Under the pieces are notes generated by a model. The model searched no databases and had not been told where the DNA came from. It was given only the letters and a program-made list of their open reading frames with translations. The position numbers and the translations under genes are program-made. 64,000 nucleotides of DNA from assembly GCA_938091165.1 (NCBI GenBank), contig CALKNK010000009.1:67365-131364 (forward strand), written 5' to 3'. Origin of the DNA: an uncultured Ilumatobacter sp. (GTDB lineage Bacteria; Actinomycetota; Acidimicrobiia; Acidimicrobiales; Ilumatobacteraceae). This document shows, piece by piece, positions 62,391 through 64,000 of this stretch. Every line of letters starts with the position of its first letter. Position 1 is the first letter of the stretch.

Positions 62391-63227
62391 TTAGGAACTG
62401 CTGAGGAGAGCTTCGATCCATTGAGCGACTGAATCGTCGGCATTTGTGCCGATCACAATGTCAGCGGCCGAGCAGGCCAATCGTGAACCGTTGCCCATGG
62501 CGATGCCGAGGCCAGCCCACTCGAGGAGGGCTACGTCATTGTGGTTATCACCTAGAGCCACCACATCGCGCTGATCAATTTCCCACCGGCTGCAGAGCTC
62601 TGCAACCGCGGTTGCCTTGTTGATGCCAACGCCGGTGATTTCAACGAACTGCACGCCGCTCGTCGAAACGGTCAACGGGTCAACCATTCGTGGCACGAGC
62701 AAATCGCGTAGTTTTTCATCTTCGATCTCCGGATGGTGGACCATGATTTTTGTAGTGCGGTCCGACAATGTTGGGCGGCGCTCAAGGCTGCGCTCTTCTC
62801 CGAGATCTTCGTGTGCGAACGCAATGTCGTTGAAGGCATCATCCCACCCGTTGCCACGGTCGGTTTCCCAACAGAATGCAAATCGGTCGTCGATTTTTGA
62901 GATGCTCGCGAAAAGCCGTTTGACCATTTCCGGGTTGATCGGAAACCGATCGGTGGTCGTACCAGTAGGGAGGTCGTGGATCAGCGACCCGTTCGAGCAA
63001 ACTGCAGTGTCGATAACTTCGACAGGGGCCAGTCGAGGCACCGTTGAAGTGCTCGAACGTCCGGTGGCAGCGATGACATGGATTCCGGCGCCCACTGCAG
63101 CCTGAACTGCCGCAATAGTGCGTTGAGTGAGTGAGTGCTCGGGCCCGAACAGCGTGCCATCGAGATCGCTCGCAATAAGTCGAACGGGCCGTTCTTCGAT
63201 CATCGAATCGTCCGGAAACTTTGCCAT
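62391..63227 (-). CDS. HAD superfamily (Cof-type) phosphatase
   Basis: A protein of about 278 residues with a type II HAD fold. Motif I is LIASDLDGTLFGPEH with the nucleophile Asp, motif II is IAATGRSS, Lys of motif III lies near NKATAVAEL, and motif IV is ALGDNHNDVALLEW. A cap domain sits between motifs II and III. Such enzymes dephosphorylate sugar phosphates, flavins or nucleotides. The start is taken as ATG 63227, though ATG 63203 (MIEERPVRLI) is equally possible. Confidence 0.88.
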   Translation of the reverse strand: MAKFPDDSMIEERPVRLIASDLDGTLFGPEHSLTQRTIAAVQAAVGAGIHVIAATGRSSTSTVPRLAPVEVIDTAVCSNGSLIHDLPTGTTTDRFPINPEMVKRLFASISKIDDRFAFCWETDRGNGWDDAFNDIAFAHEDLGEERSLERRPTLSDRTTKIMVHHPEIEDEKLRDLLVPRMVDPLTVSTSGVQFVEITGVGINKATAVAELCSRWEIDQRDVVALGDNHNDVALLEWAGLGIAMGNGSRLACSAADIVIGTNADDSVAQWIEALLSSS

Positions 63228-63395
63228 GCGGACAGGACGATACCGAGCCCAAAGATGAGTTAGCCCAGTCATCGGCACGCCGAATGGGCGACAGCTGCAT
63301 CTTAAAGATCGTCAGCGTGAAGACGTCTTAAACGGTGCCCTCAGCGTCGGTTTGCAGAAACCGCAGGTTGCCGACAACTGAAGCGGCTAGGGAGT

Positions 63396-64000
63396 TCAGC
63401 TAGTGCTGCGACTCCGATGTTTGACGATTCGGCCACGCATCATTGCCCACCATTCGCGTGGGAGTTTCCGGAACGTAGCGGATGCGAAGTCGTCGGTGAT
63501 GAAGCCGATTGCCTGCGAATAGGCCGGGTACGGGTGCACGGTGCCGAATAGCTTTCGGAGCCCTATGCCGTTGTCAATCATGATCGTAAACATGCCGATC
63601 ATCTCGGCCGCATCGGGAGCGACGATCACGGCGCGCAGGATTTTTCCACTGAAACGTTCGGCGTCGACGGCGACAAAGCCGTACTCAATGTCATCGGTCA
63701 GCCCGCGATCGATTTCGCTGAGGTGTTTGACCAGGCGAATTCGTCCTATCTCCGGGAGCGCATTGAGCTCGCTCATAGTCAAGCCGACCGACGCAATCTG
63801 CGGACGACAGTACACGGCGTTGGGCAGCGCTCGGGGTTTCCCAAACTTGGGTAGCGGCAATGCAATTGCTCGAATCGTGCGACGAGCGACCGCATTTGCG
63901 CCGTGCGTGGTCGCAGTATTTCCGGTGACATCACCGACGGCGTAGACACCGTCGACGGACGTCCGGCCCCAGTCGTCGGCGATGATGCCGGTATGCGCGA
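63396..64000 (-). CDS. FAD-dependent pyridine nucleotide-disulfide oxidoreductase, C-terminal part
   Basis: The gene enters from the right edge, so the N-terminus and redox Cys pair are missing. The visible part has SVDGVYAVGDVTGN (second FAD motif) and the dimerisation domain with CRPQIASVGLTMSEL, SGKILRAVIVAPDAAEMI, and VHPYPAYSQAIG. The final His-Pro segment is the active-site His region of the partner subunit. The VHPYPAYSQ form fits mercuric-reductase/dihydrolipoamide-dehydrogenase-like enzymes more than a true Lpd. The exact substrate is unknown. The frame continues to 63998 without a stop. Confidence 0.85.
   Translation of the reverse strand, partial: AHTGIIADDWGRTSVDGVYAVGDVTGNTATTHGANAVARRTIRAIALPLPKFGKPRALPNAVYCRPQIASVGLTMSELNALPEIGRIRLVKHLSEIDRGLTDDIEYGFVAVDAERFSGKILRAVIVAPDAAEMIGMFTIMIDNGIGLRKLFGTVHPYPAYSQAIGFITDDFASATFRKLPREWWAMMRGRIVKHRSRSTS

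Overview
The window reads as ordinary chromosome of a high-GC Actinomycetota bacterium. Acidimicrobiia (Ilumatobacter-like or marine relatives) is the best guess. Pointers are a GuaB1-type IMPDH-family protein with CBS domains, a DUF3151 protein, a DUF2510/DUF4190 membrane protein, an actinobacterial CtaA with an Asn in the EXXNR position, a PanB starting at GTG, many GTG starts, and tight ATGA/GTGA stop-start overlaps. This assignment is inference from gene families, not from a marker gene. I see no rRNA, tRNA, CRISPR array, intact insertion sequence, phage or plasmid gene.

Layout. Positions 1-12128 are mostly on the plus strand: the end of an FMN alpha-hydroxy-acid oxidase, a crotonase, glutamate synthase gltB-gltD, a LysM lipoprotein, a metallo-beta-lactamase-fold hydrolase (minus), and a Gfo/Idh/MocA dehydrogenase coupled to a divergent ProA-like aldehyde dehydrogenase. 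Positions 12282-19177 hold pantothenate synthesis (panB and panC, separated by an inverted CPBP protease gene), a DmpA/P1 autocleaving peptidase, an acyl-CoA ligase, a divergent crotonase and a hexapeptide acyltransferase. Positions 19195-28309 hold a heterodimeric ABC exporter, small membrane proteins, a histidine phosphatase, and a methyltransferase-SDR pair facing a CrtC/AttH-like protein.

Positions 28340-35500 carry heme A synthase ctaA and a complete branched-chain amino acid (Liv-type) ABC importer. livH-livM-livG-livF lie on the plus strand. The substrate-binding lipoprotein lies convergently on the minus strand with its own promoter candidate and a strong intrinsic terminator. LivH carries an unusual N-terminal exported beta-sandwich-like domain. 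Positions 35716-44789 hold a nitroreductase, xylulokinase with an overlapping J-domain gene, Sua5, an alpha/beta hydrolase, guaB1-cmk-plsC, M18 aminopeptidase and a phosphatase.

Positions 44809-52988 hold pyruvate kinase, a hydrolase, an MFS transporter with a tiny membrane partner, DUF3151, mobA, rhodanese, RNase D, a small charged protein and a cysteine-rich family of unknown function. Positions 53033-60943 are a compact run alaS-ruvX-mltG-aroE-aroC-aroK-aroB (translation, rRNA processing, cell wall and shikimate pathway). The window closes with a Gfo/Idh dehydrogenase, a Cof-type HAD phosphatase and the C-terminal part of a flavoprotein disulfide reductase.

Four gene-free stretches longer than 300 bases are described. 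No clear novel defence or mobile system is visible. The most interesting items are the LivH fusion, the ProA-like enzyme with an N-terminal extension, the asymmetric ABC exporter, the 15-base palindrome in a 34-base divergent promoter, and several unexplained translationally coupled pairs.
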